DNA from: Humulus lupulus
Taxonomy: Eukaryota; Streptophyta; Magnoliopsida; Rosales; Cannabaceae
Length of the DNA stretch: 64,000 bases
Reading direction: 5' to 3'
Assembly: GCF_963169125.1 (NCBI RefSeq)
Contig: NC_084793.1
Span: 44,387,578 to 44,451,577, forward strand
The position numbers and the translations under genes are program-made. The notes beneath the pieces were generated by a model. That model had not been told where the DNA came from and made no database searches. It was given only the letters and a program-made list of their open reading frames with translations. Within the stretch, counting starts at the first letter, position 1. The number at the start of each line of letters is the position of its first letter. Of this stretch, positions 36,738 through 47,777 are shown piece after piece.

Positions 36738-37154
36738 AATCATAATCTTATAAAGTTAGTGCCCTTAACGTTGGGCAATATTAGGCCTCGAATATTTTGG
36801 ACCTTGGCGATGACAGATAGGCGACCCCATCCTCAATGATTCCAACGTTGGTGATCCCCTTAAGATATTGCGATCCTTTTGTGCAATATAGTCATCACAT
36901 TTTTGTCACGTTGTCTATCATGTCATTATGTCAAAAATGGGTGTATCAACATGTAATAATATGATTGGTATTGTATTAAAATTAGTGATTGTAATAATTA
37001 AAACAATACAAATTTTTGTCCTAACATGGTGCTGTGGTTATTTAACGCAATACAACCTTCTTATACGGTGTGCCAAACGCACCCAAAGAAGTCGAGTATA
37101 TCAATCTTGTATTGTTCTTTTTTATATTTTCAATTACAATAATTATTTTAAAAG
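36738..37154. other. No gene recognised
   Basis: About 420 bases of AT-rich DNA between the solo LTR and the TIR element. An AATTGTAT/ATACAATT-type simple sequence lies near 36950-37060. Nothing is supported. Confidence 0.5.
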
Positions 37155-37955
37155 GATATTTACGATAAAAAAAATACAATGTTTATATTATGTTGCATTT
37201 AAATACCCAAACTTTTTTTATAGGAAAAATACTCAAAGTTTGTTAAACATAGCACTTAAATATCCAAGTTTTTTTATTTACAGCAAAAACAGCCAAATTT
37301 TGTTAAACATTGCACTTAAATACCTAAACTTTTTTATTTGCGTTAAAAATAGCCAAAATTTACTAAAACATTGCACTTTACTACCGAAACAATTAAAAAT
37401 TTAATATAAGCTAATTTTAAATTATCAAAAATAATTAAAAATATACATAAAAAATAACTTAAATTAATTCTAAAATTAAAAAATAGTTTTAATTAAACAA
37501 ATTAAAACAAAAATAATGGCTAGAAAACTTTCAAATAGCAAAAAAAATAATAAGAAAAAATGTAATGAAAAAAACATAAATAAAAAATAAAACAAACTAC
37601 AAGAAAAGAAAAAAACTTTAAGAAAAAAAAAACCATAAGAAATTATTTAAGTAAAAAGAAAAAGAAAATAAATAATTTATATAATATAATTTTTAATCTA
37701 TATAAAACTAAGTTATTCCCATATCAACTTTCATAAGATATTATATTTATAAAAATAGTTGATAAATATTTTTTTTAATATATTAACTTTCCTAATTATT
37801 TTTTATAATTTAAAATAAGTTTATATTAAGTTTTTAATTATTTGGGTAGTAAAGTGCAATGTTTTAACAAATTTTGAGTGTTTTTCTGTAAATGAAAGTT
37901 TGGATAATTAAAAGCAACATAAGATAAATATTGAGTATTTTTTACGGCAAATATC
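37155..37955. mobile_element. TIR element with triplicated left arm
   Basis: The left end GATATTTACGATAAAAAAAA is matched in reverse complement by the right end at 37955. A long TIR continues through GTTGCATTTAAATACCC and AACATTGCACTTTACTACC; the right counterpart is GGGTAGTAAAGTGCAATG at about 37842. Within the left arm a unit of about 62 bases (ATTGCACTTAAATACC, AACTTTTTTATTTGC) occurs three times (about 37188-37390), against once on the right. The plus-strand frame at 36928-37404 is the translated repeat. No transposase; no clear target duplication. Confidence 0.65.
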
Positions 37956-38220
37956 ACTCTTATAAATGCCATATTTTGAAAATACCAAAATATATTTGTA
38001 AACTTTGGCACTTGGCAGTACTTTTGTAAATGATTCTTACTTGTTAGTATTTTTGTAATACCAACCTTTAAATATAGTATTTTTGTAAAGAGAACTTAAC
38101 ATAAATATGGGAATGTTAACTTAACTTTTAATATATATGGACAAAAAAATAATTAAGCCAAATATAGTAATACACGCTTAATACAAAATATAAAATATAG
38201 AATTCCCATAAACCAACAAA
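37956..38220. other. AT-rich DNA at left side of the MULE
   Basis: Non-coding. A repeated phrase AGTA(C/T)TTTTGTAA occurs at about 38016, 38047 and 38079. It may include the MULE terminus but no matching inverted repeat is visible near 60.2-60.5 kb. Confidence 0.35.
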
Positions 38221-38892
38221 CCAGATTCCCATTTTTTCCAATCAATTTCCGATCAAGAAAAAGATTTCGGCCACTGCAATTCGTCGACCATTTTTTCCGG
38301 TCACAACATCATATTCTCCATTGTTTCCAATCAATTTACGATCAAGAATTGGTGGCTGCTGCTCTCCTCTTGGTCCATATTTCGACCGTAACATCATCTT
38401 CGCACTGTTTCTCGCCATATTTGTACAGTCATCGAATTAAACATCCAATTCAATTTCCGATCAATTGCTCTTCTTCTCCGGCAGCTGAAACTGGTTTTGG
38501 ATTCTTTTCCAATAATCAGATCTTCTTCTCCGATTACATCACCTGCTTTTACCTTCGTTCACATCAGCAAAAGCACAAATCAATCAACTTCTCTGATTTC
38601 TCAAACAGGTAAGCAAAACTTTTTTGAAATATACGACATGCAAAATATTTACACAAAGAATCTGCAAATTACTTCTTGAGAAAATTCTTGACTCAAACTA
38701 CTTGATTCAAAACTTTTTTAATTACTCACATGAAACCAGTTACACACACAAAATTGAACATAATGCAAAATAATTCTTGATTCACTAAAAGAAACCGGTT
38801 ACTTAAATAATTTCAACATATGCTAATATTCATTCACTAACATAACCCGATACATTTGAAACAACACTAAAAATTATGTTGTGCTATATTGT
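38221..38892 (+). other. Probable 5' leader and first intron of the transposase gene
   Basis: Pyrimidine-rich DNA with two copies of an ATTTTTTCC..TCAATTTCCGATCAAG-like phrase (about 38232-38345) leads to a donor CAG|GTAAGC at 38609/38610. An acceptor TATTGTAG precedes ATATGG at 38893. The 87-codon open frame at 38349-38612 has no recognisable domain. The intron holds two copies of the dispersed motif (38734, 38793). Confidence 0.45.
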
Positions 38893-41512
38893 AGATATGG
38901 AATCCATAATGACATTGATTCGATTTGGAGAAAAATGGACAGATAGATATCAGTATGATGACTACACCATGACTGGACTGATAATACCAACAAATTGTTC
39001 ACTAAACAATTTGGTTCATTTAGTGAAAACTGAGATAAAATGCAATATTCAAAATATTGAGCTGAGTTACCAGTTATCACCAGGTATGTCACCAATGAAA
39101 TTACTCACTGACAATTCAGTCCTATTCTACATTGAGCTGAAAAAAGAAGCAAAATGAAGTAACTGAGCTACCACTATGCATCACCACTTTTGATCAAACA
39201 ATAGCTGAAACTATTCAACACAATACATATGAAGAAGAAACACAAAAACATAACACAGATTTAGAAAAGCTAGTTCTTCAACTAAACAACCAGCAATCAG
39301 CTCCAGATTTACAATATGACGAAGCAACCTTCACGACAAATAACCAGGTACAAACCTTCCCAAATATTATAGACATAGCTGATAATGTAGCAGATTTTAT
39401 CATAGAGAGAATAGAAGAAAACAAAAGAAAAAGAGAAGAAGAAACAGAAATTATAACTGATCATAAAATTTTCAAAGTTGAAGAAGGCCAGATTTATAAG
39501 GACAAAAAGCTCTTGAAATCTGCTCTATGTTATTATGCTATGATGCACAACATCCAATTCAAGACAAAAAGATCTTAACCGAGAGAGTACCTGGTAACCT
39601 GTGTGGATGACAATTGTAATTGGTTACTTAGAGCTTCAAAGTTTAGGAAAACAGAAACATTTAAAATCAGAAAGTATGTAAAAACTCACACCTGCTCTTT
39701 GGATATAATTATGGAAGACCATAGGCAGGCAAATTGCAATGTCATTGGAGAACTAATAAAAACAAAATACATGTGAATAAAGAGAGTACACACACCAAAT
39801 GACATAATCAACGACATGCTAGATGATTATGGTGTTTCAATGGGGTACCAACAAGCTTGGAGAGCAAGAGAAAAAGCTTTAGAATTGGCAAGGGGAAACC
39901 AAGATGATTCATACCAAAAGCTTCCCATCTACCTTCACATGCTAAAAGTCTCGAACCTAGGTACAATAACGCACCTGGTTACAGACAATAAAGATAACTT
40001 CAAATATATGTACCTAACATTTGCAAATTCCATCAAAGGATGGAAACACTGTAGGCCAGTCATTGTGATAGATGGAACTTACTTGAAGACATCATTTGGG
40101 GGAACTTTATTCACTGCTTCAACAATGGATGCTAACAACAACATATTTCCATTAGCCTTTGGAATAGGTGACTCTGAAAATAATTCATCATGGTTATGGT
40201 TTTTCACAAAGCTAAAGGAGACATATGGAGAAAGAGAAGGTACTGTTTTTTTTTTATATTCTTATTGAAACAAACTAAACACATAAAATAAACTGTTTAA
40301 TAATAATCCAACAATATAATAGTAAAAACAGTGTAAAAAAATAACAGTCAAATAAATTAATGAAACCAGTTACTTAATTTGAACACAATAACCAGTTACT
40401 CCATATTGATTTTGCAAACAGGTATAACAATCATTTCAGACAGGCACAAAAGCATAGAAAATGTTGTAGACAATGTATACCCAAAAGCTTTCCATGGAGC
40501 ATGCATATTCCACCTGCTAAACAACATCAGAGTCAATTTAGGTGTACATGGGGAGGACCTAAACCTAAACTTTGTCAAAGCAGCAAAGGCATACAGGGTA
40601 CAATCATTTGAGCACTACATGCATGAAATAGACAAGATTGACACTCGCATAAGACCATATTTACAAAAAATTGGATATTGCACTTGGTCTAGATGCCAAG
40701 CTCCAACAAGAAGATATACAATGATGACATCAAATATAGCCGAATCAATAAATGCTGCATTGAAAACTGCAAGAACGCTGCCAATCACTACAATGATGGA
40801 AGGCCTTCGAAGTTTAGTTCAAAAATGGGTATGGAAAAATGGTAACGAAGAAAACAGAACATTCACACAAGTAACAACAGATACTGAAATTGTGCTTAGA
40901 GAAAACTTTATTCGAGCCATTAAATTTCAGGTAACTAACATATATTGAGCGATGAATATTATTACCAAAACTTTCAGTAACCAGTTACTAATAATTACCA
41001 CAGTATCTAGTTTCTAACATGTATTCCTCTACTAAAATAAACAGGTCTTCCCAGTAAACACTATACTGTACCAAGTTGTGGTTGAAGACAAATGAAATAT
41101 TTTGGTCAACCTAATGGAGAAAACATGTGAATGCAAAAGGTTCCAACAAGATGAAATACCGTGTGCACATGCAATAGCAGTATTCGCCAAAACACAGCTG
41201 AAAACATATGATTATGTTGTTGATTACTACAAAACTACAACTATGAAAGCAACATATGAGTCAACTATTCATCCATTGCCAAATGAAAGCGAATGGACAC
41301 TGCCAGAGACTTTAAACAAAATTGTCCTACCACCAAAATCAAGAAAACCACCAGGCCGCCCCAGAAAGAAAAGAATCAGATCTAGAGGAGAACCAAAGGT
41401 GCAGATAAAATGTGGAAGATGCGCGCAGCCAGGACATAATAGAAAAACATGCAGGAATGAACTAATCCCAAAGCAGCGAAATCCAACAAAGTCAAAGAAA
41501 ATAGACAAATAA
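38893..41512 (+). pseudogene. MURA-type MULE transposase, several inactivating changes
   Basis: Start ATG at 38896 just after the acceptor. An N-terminal PB1/ubiquitin-like stretch (MESIMTLIRFGEKW) is followed by a MuDR DNA-binding domain (LLKSALCYYAMMHNIQF, CVDDNCNW ... THTC, a C-C-H-C finger; about 39500-39700). The DDE core has VIVIDGTYLKTSFGG (first Asp), ISDRHKSIENVV (second Asp), GACIFHLLNN (C2H-type box) and NIAESINAAL (Glu). A SWIM finger CECKRFQQDEIPCAHA and a CCHC knuckle CGRCAQPGHNRKTC end the protein. Introns are 40240-40421 and 40931-41044. A -1 frameshift in an A run near 39150, and stops at 39577, 39775 and 41095, disrupt it. It converges with the Ulp1 gene. Confidence 0.92.
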
Positions 41513-42480
41513 TTTTCTAAAGAATAGATATATTACAATTTCAATTAATTCAATTGATATAATAAAATTGTATCCTAATGTTTTCTACTTCAATAAAAGT
41601 ACATACTTTGTTAAGTATTTTACATTTTATAAACTTGATACTCAACTTCCTGGTTCCAACACAAGATATTCAAAATCTGAAGACTCAAGTACCTGGTTAC
41701 AACACATATTATAGAAAAAAAAACAGTTACTATAAGTAAATTTAACAAATGACTATATATATATGTAACCAACGACTTAAAAACCTAGTTATATAATCAC
41801 AAATCTTTCACAAAAACAAAACATAAATATATCAAAAAATAAAAATAAAAACTAAAGAAACAGTAACCAATTACCTGAAACATATGGATTTCACTATCAA
41901 AAAACAGAAGTAACCGGTTACACCATCCTCATACAAACCTACTTAAAAAAAAAAACATTTACAAACCAGTTACATAATGAAGAATCTCTTTAAAATACTT
42001 TGAGAATTCATGAAGAAAAAATTATTATAATTTAACAAAAAGTAATTCATAAGCTAAAAAAAAAATTGTACCCAGTTACCTGTAACGAAAAACTGATCTT
42101 TTCAAACTATACAATAATCAGTTATCCATTAGCACACAAACTTCTCCAAAAATAATTGAAACCTATATGAAAAAAAACATGTACATAACAATATATTCAA
42201 ACTTTTAAAAAAATCACCAACTCTATTGAAAAAAAAATACACATTAAAATAAAATACAAATTAAAAAAAAAAACTTTATATTAAGCCAAAATGTGAAACC
42301 AGTTCTTTACATTGACCCAAAAAAAAAAGTATCGAGAGATAAGTATAGTACTAAACCAGTATCCAGTTACAAACCAGAACTTCACTATTAAACAAAGAAA
42401 AAAAAAGACATGGTCATTAATGCAACTAAAAAAATCTACAAAAATCTCTACTTATAATTCCTCCTCCTCTTTGATTTCTT
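41513..42480. other. Non-coding DNA between the convergent MULE genes, motif-rich
   Basis: AT-rich, no genes. Contains dispersed motif copies ACCTGGTTAC (41691), GTAACCAATTAC (41863), GTAACCGGTTAC (41910), AACCAGTTAC (41964) and weaker forms at about 41782, 42071, 42297 and 42362. The small plus-strand frame 42312-42539 is the antisense of the Ulp1 3' end plus A-rich DNA. Confidence 0.6.
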
Positions 42481-42499
42481 TCATGGAGCATCATCCACT

Positions 42500-43165
42500 A
42501 CAAGAAAAAACAGTATTCATAACACTTAAAAACTGCTAACCAGGACTATTGATAGCACTTCTGAAAATGCTAACATAGCCCCTGTTATTAAAAGTCCAGT
42601 CTTTTCTATAACAGTTTTTGAATGTTATGTTCGGTGTTATCTTAAACTATTCAATAACACATTTTTAGGTGCTATAATATTGAAATAATAACATTTAGAT
42701 AGAGTTTTTGGTTATAAATTTGAAATTTAATCTTGTACTTTTTTCATAACACTTTTCAACTGTTACATTTGATTATTTTGATAACATTTTTAATTTGTTA
42801 TATTATATAAACCATAACGATTTTTTACGCTTATAATATGTTTCTAAATCATAACATATTAAGGTTTTTTATTGTGATAATGGTACTTATAAGTTTTTTT
42901 TTTAATTAAAAGATTTTCATTATTGTATTTTGATAAAAAAAAATCAAAATTAATCATAAAATATAATTCTCAATAGATTGATAAGCCATAAGTATTACAT
43001 TAAACAATAACTAATTCAAACTCTAAATGTGTCTATTTCATGAGATCTTAGTTCTAACTTAAGTTTGAAAGCATAACATAATAAAGTTTTATAATCTTGA
43101 ACATTTTTTACTTCAAAAATGAAAAACAAAAAATTACAAGATACACAAAAGTAAACCATGCATGA
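42500..43165. other. CACTA left subterminal region, no gene
   Basis: TAACA-type repeats in both orientations up to about 42860, then AT-rich DNA with no coding potential. Confidence 0.6.
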
Positions 43166-43249
43166 AACTTGCTCCATCCTTCAATTCATCATCCTTTGTG
43201 CACTTGTCTTTGTTGTGAGTCCATTTGTTGTGCACTTGTCATATACCTG

Positions 43250-43399
43250 TTTCCCTTTCTTGTTTCCCTTTCTTCCACAGGTCCATGTGTAATTCTCTTT
43301 GCAATAAAGCCAGTTGTAGTCCACAAAAGGCCTATTGCTGTCACGCTTATGTTAAGCTCCGTCTTTAGAGCACTGTAAGCTCCAGTCACATCTACACAC
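43250..43399 (-). pseudogene. Captured exon, probably MON2-like
   Basis: Minus-strand exon after an acceptor TATTACAG at 43400. It reads YSALKTELNISVTAIGLLWT followed by TTGFIAKRITHG. The GLLWTTT(D) phrase resembles plant MON2-like Armadillo proteins that act in Golgi/endosome trafficking, but this is recalled, not searched. Past GPVEERETRKGN the similarity stops and the frame runs to a stop near 43189. Fragment only. Confidence 0.45.
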
Positions 43400-44139
43400 C
43401 TGTAATATTCAAGTGTAATAATGGAATCACATCAGCAATTACTTAAAGTGGTAATTCTAGGGCTTTTATAAAAAAAAAAAAAAAAAACATAACCAAATTT
43501 CCTTGTATTAATTAAAAATGCATGAAAATTGTAATTCTAGGTTTCTATGTTGGAAGTAATGAAATTATAAGATTTTATCAGTCAATCCAAGTATAGGTAT
43601 CAGTGTGTGCCTATGCATGTGTGTAATCGGTCACTTGATATATTATGTCACTGCACAATATAGTATTTGATAAAACTGGAAGATTAGAACTTATTAAAGT
43701 GTCAGCTATAGTCATCCATGTTGCATTAATGAAATTATTAGCTCTTATTAAATATATATGTATTATACTTTCAAAAGCATCAATCAATCAATCAAAGAAT
43801 ATGTACTATTATCTGATACAAGTGTCAAACATAAGCATGAAAAATCATAGACAACCTATGACTTCAATACAGTAATGTGTATAAAAAGGAAGAATGAAAA
43901 GGCTAATAAAAGCATACATTACATTCTATGATATCCCTTTGGGTTTGGTTGACAAGTCCTGGAAGTGATCTGAACCTAAAACAACACATATGGATTGATC
44001 TAATGCATCTAGTGCCATCTAACACTTTCTTAAAGATCATAAATTTTCACCTAAAATATTATAGATATATATAAAAACATATATCCTACTAAACAAACAG
44101 TAAGTTACATGATTTACCTAAGAATTTAAAGAGGAAAGA
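43400..44139. other. CACTA interior, no clear gene
   Basis: Mostly AT-rich intron-like DNA. A possible minus-strand exon at about 43928-43978 (RSLPGLVNQTQRDIIE) has an AG acceptor, but I do not recognise it. Confidence 0.4.
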
Positions 44140-45489
44140 ATATTGAAGTCGCTGTACTGGCCAGACGATTCCCTCAATAACTTTTTCACACCAGTAGAAA
44201 CCTCCTGTCAAGATAAACTAAAGCTTAATATACTTAAACAATTAAACTCTATAAGAATGTTGCAAGAAAATCCCAAACAAAAATACTAGTTTCTAGTTAC
44301 CAAATAGAGATTAACAATTTTCAAATAAATATGAATTACAATATAGAGAGCAAACCTTATTTACATTCAATCCTAATGCCTTGTTTCCTTCATCCAAGTC
44401 TTCCAACTTTTTTAATCTTTCACGCTCCAACTTTAGTGCAGCTTCTGCAGCTTTAGTAATGTCACCTACCACCAATAGCCCCTTTCACGCATCAAATAAC
44501 AGAAAAATTCTTAAAAGAGTACAGAGAACATGAATAAACTAAAAAAAATAGAGGGGAATACAGTGGAGTGTCAAAAATGAACTATTGCCAAAACCTAGCT
44601 GATCTTTGTGAAAACTAGGGCTAAACTAGATTTTTAGATAAAAGGGAAAATGATTATATTTATAGATCAGTACAAGGTTGCTATATTTTCCTGGTAGCCA
44701 AATTACCTGCTGATGCTGAATTTATTGGTTTTTCAAATTCAAATTCCTTGGTTTTGGCTTTAGTTTGCAATCCTAAAGCTTCCTTCTGAACAGCAGCCTG
44801 GCTTGACGCTTCATTGGCCTCCCTTTCAGCAGCCTCTTTTGTTTCTCTTCTCTGAGCTTCCATTGCAGCCCTATTTTCTTCTTCAGCTCTGAGTTTTGCC
44901 TGCATCAGAAAATACTTTTATTACTAACAACAGCATAAAACCAAAATAATATACCAAAGCGCATTAAGATTATATCAGAAGAATATGTGAGAATAATAGA
45001 GGACTGTGACAACCATCTTTAGACATCTACCAAAAGAAATGAATAATCTGGGCAAAGTCAACAAACCTCAGCTTCTGCTTTGGCTTTTTCTTGGCGGAGT
45101 TTTTCTTCCAGGAGAGCTTTCTCTTTTCTTTTGGCCCCTTCATAAGCCGCATCACTTCTTATTTTCCTTTCTTCTATCTGGGACCTGAGTTCATGGTCCC
45201 TTTGGATAGCAGTTAAGTGATTATCAAGTGCTTCAACACTACAGATGATGACCCAAAAATTAGAAAACAGAAAGTCCAAATCTGACTTAAACAATAAAAA
45301 AGAAGAAGGAGATGAGAAATCCTTAAAATTCCAGGGAAAAAAAATATCAAAAGCATGAGCACTTCAATGAGGGAAGGCAAAAAAAACAATACAACATTAT
45401 TAACAAAGGAATTGCAGTCTTACATTTTTCTTCCATCAAGTATGGCTGAATTTCAAGTGCCGACTCATTCTCAGAGTCGTCATCATCAC
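44140..45489 (-). pseudogene. GLE1: Captured fragment of GLE1 (mRNA export factor), five exons
   Basis: Minus-strand exons: about 45489-45423 (SDDDDSENESALEIQPYL), 45238-45068 (EALDNHLTAIQRDHELRSQI, EERKIRSDAA), 44898-44707 (AKLRAEEENRAAMEAQRRET), 44465-44357 (AAEAALKLERERLKKLE) and 44212-44140 (EVSTGVKKLLRESSGQYSDF). These match the acidic N-terminal part and the coiled-coil of plant GLE1, the nuclear-pore factor that works with inositol hexakisphosphate to drive the DEAD-box helicase LOS4/DBP5 in mRNA export. Intron borders are kept, so genomic rather than cDNA capture is implied. The catalytic C-terminal GLE1 domain is absent and a stop follows at about 44140. Confidence 0.8.
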
Positions 45490-45837
45490 TAAGAGATAAA
45501 TCAAGAAAATACAAAGTATTAATAGAAACTAGCGAGATCTCTAACAATCAATGTGATATCACATACCATAGAAATATCATAGAAGTCTGTCATGAATACA
45601 CAACAGCTGAATAAAGCTTTTGATGACATAATAGGGATGCAAAACTTGAATTTATAAATGGAATATAAGTAAAGGAAAACAATCAAGGCCAGTTAAATGC
45701 ATACCTAACAACCATATACTTCACACTAGTAAAAACAGAACATTTCACAAATGACAAATATGGAATAGAATATAGAAATAAGTTGAGACAACTGCAGTTA
45801 TATAAATATATATAGAGAGAGAGAGAGAGAAAGAGAC

Positions 45838-45991
45838 CTTTTCTGAACTATGAGGCCTTGAAAGTGAGTATCAAAATATGAAATTCCAGAGCTTAACTGG
45901 TCAGAATCCATTGATGCTTCTGCTGCTTCAGCAACGCCCAAAAGCTTTAAACACTCATTCCAACACTCAGCACCCCTCCATAGAAGCTTAG
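45838..45991 (-). pseudogene. Captured exon, source not recognised
   Basis: Minus-strand exon between acceptor TCTTGCAG and donor AAG|GTCTC. Its one open frame reads KLLWRGAECWNECLKLLG, then ASMDSDQLSSGISYFD. It is clean (no stop in about 50 codons) and lies upstream of the GLE1 exons. I cannot name the donor gene. Confidence 0.45.
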
Positions 45992-47693
45992 CTGCAAGAC
46001 CATAATACCCAACATCATTAACATCTTACATGAACACCCTATTACATTAACTGCGAATTGTCTAAGAATTTGGCCAACTAGAACTAAATAAGTTAATCAC
46101 AAATTTAAATGTTGTATTTATCTTTCCTGAAACTTCATAGAAAAAAATAAAAATACAATTCAATGCAACGGTACCCTAGTCGCATTGAAGTCCACGTTGT
46201 TACAACACCATCCCCACAGTCCCACCTCCATGCTAACATCTGCAACAACAAAGAAAGAAAGAGAGAGAATGAGATCGTGGGTGAGAGGGAAAGAACTAAA
46301 TCTGGAGACACAAACAGATGTACATATATCCTTGTATATATATAATACCTATACATGAAATAAATACATCAAAATAGAACAACATCAAAGCAGAAACAGA
46401 ACTAAGAAAACTTAAGAAAAAATAGGACAGAAATGGCAAAATAGACAATGAGAGTCACTAAGGAGGGACAAGTGACTAGCATAACAACCAAATAATAATC
46501 GCACCACACTTAATTCATAGTAACTGCTCTTTAAAAGTTCTATGCATCTGCCTTCATATAATATGCAATGTCCTAATGGGAATTTATATTTGGAAAGACA
46601 ACCAAAGAAAAAAAGTTACTTTTTGTAAACAAAAGTAGACCCTACAAGCAAACAAAATTAACAGAAAACAGATGAAAATATTGAATACACCATAACAGAT
46701 GGAAATACTCATCACAAGCTAAAATGACATGGTGAAAACTTATAAGAAATCAAGCTATAGAATCATGCCTTGTGTAGTCATGATAGCAACAAAAAGGATT
46801 ATGCCAACAGGTTGCACCTTAAAAAAATGCCAAGCTTTATGCATTTTAATTTCTCATTAAGACCTGGCTAAAAGCATTGAAGCAATCAATACAAAATATT
46901 ATATTACCACTGTGTCAAAAAGCAATCAGTTGAATATTTATATTAGATGAAATTAGCGCATAAATGATCAACTCTTAATAATGGACCATTCTAAAGATAC
47001 TTTCATCTTTTACCAAAACATTGATAAGTGCTTATAGTAACTCTTAAAAAAACCATATTAATTATCAAAAGCATCAAACAAAGAAGCCTAAATATGATTT
47101 TGATTAAGAGCTTATCCAATTTTAGTTTAAGGATCAGGTTGTTTAGTTCTACCTCTTTTTATAAATTCCTACTTTGTAGGACTCAGCTAAGTGGCTGAAG
47201 CTATATATAAACTCTTGTAATTCTTTTGTTTCTTAGTGAAGTGGATTTAACAATGTTTTAGTGTTTCCTTCCTTAACCAGCTTTACTCATTATGTAATCT
47301 TCATTTCATCTTATTGTTTGTTTTATCATTTTATTCTTCTTTTGACGATATGATTTTGACAACTTGTAAGTTTCAAATTAACTTCATAACTATTACTAAT
47401 TTTTTAAAGAAAACATACTAATCTATATACTAAAATTTATCAAAGTGCACCAGACACTATATAAGACTAAAAATATTCCTGTCCAGTCATTTCTACTGAA
47501 ATCCAGTCCAAAGGTTTATTTAAATAACTAACTTCTTCGTGTGACTGGAGAATACATACCACAAGCGTAAAGCAAGCAACTAATGGCATACAAAACAGTT
47601 AGCTGAATACAGTAAGTTGTCCCCCGAAACCTATGCACACAAAGGAGCCAAAGACAACATACTATCAGGCAGTATAAAATGCTCCGAACTTAC
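45992..47693. other. CACTA interior, no gene
   Basis: About 1.7 kb of AT-rich non-coding DNA, with a GAGA microsatellite-like patch at about 46252-46290. Small open frames on both strands (46135-46356) are incidental. Confidence 0.5.
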
Positions 47694-47777
47694 TTGCATT
47701 TTGGGTGTTGATCGCAGCCAATAAAGTAGCCGGCACCGAATCGACTGACTTTAAAAACCAATGTGCCCTCAAAACAG
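47694..47777 (-). pseudogene. Captured exon of a type IA DNA topoisomerase zinc finger
   Basis: The minus-strand exon between TTCTTAG and GTAAGTTC reads GTLVFKVSRFGAGYFIGCDQ then HPKCK. The G-YFIGC-HPKC pattern is the C-terminal zinc finger of plant organellar (bacterial-type) topoisomerase I. Fragment only. Confidence 0.6.

Noticed and set aside
36928..37404. 158-codon plus-strand open frame
   Set aside because: Encodes the three tandem copies of the TIR-element arm (repeated NIALKY phrase); repeat-derived.
37155..37955. TIR element as left terminus of the MULE
   Set aside because: Both of its arms lie within 800 bases and there is no counterpart near 60.2-60.5 kb; treated as a separate element.
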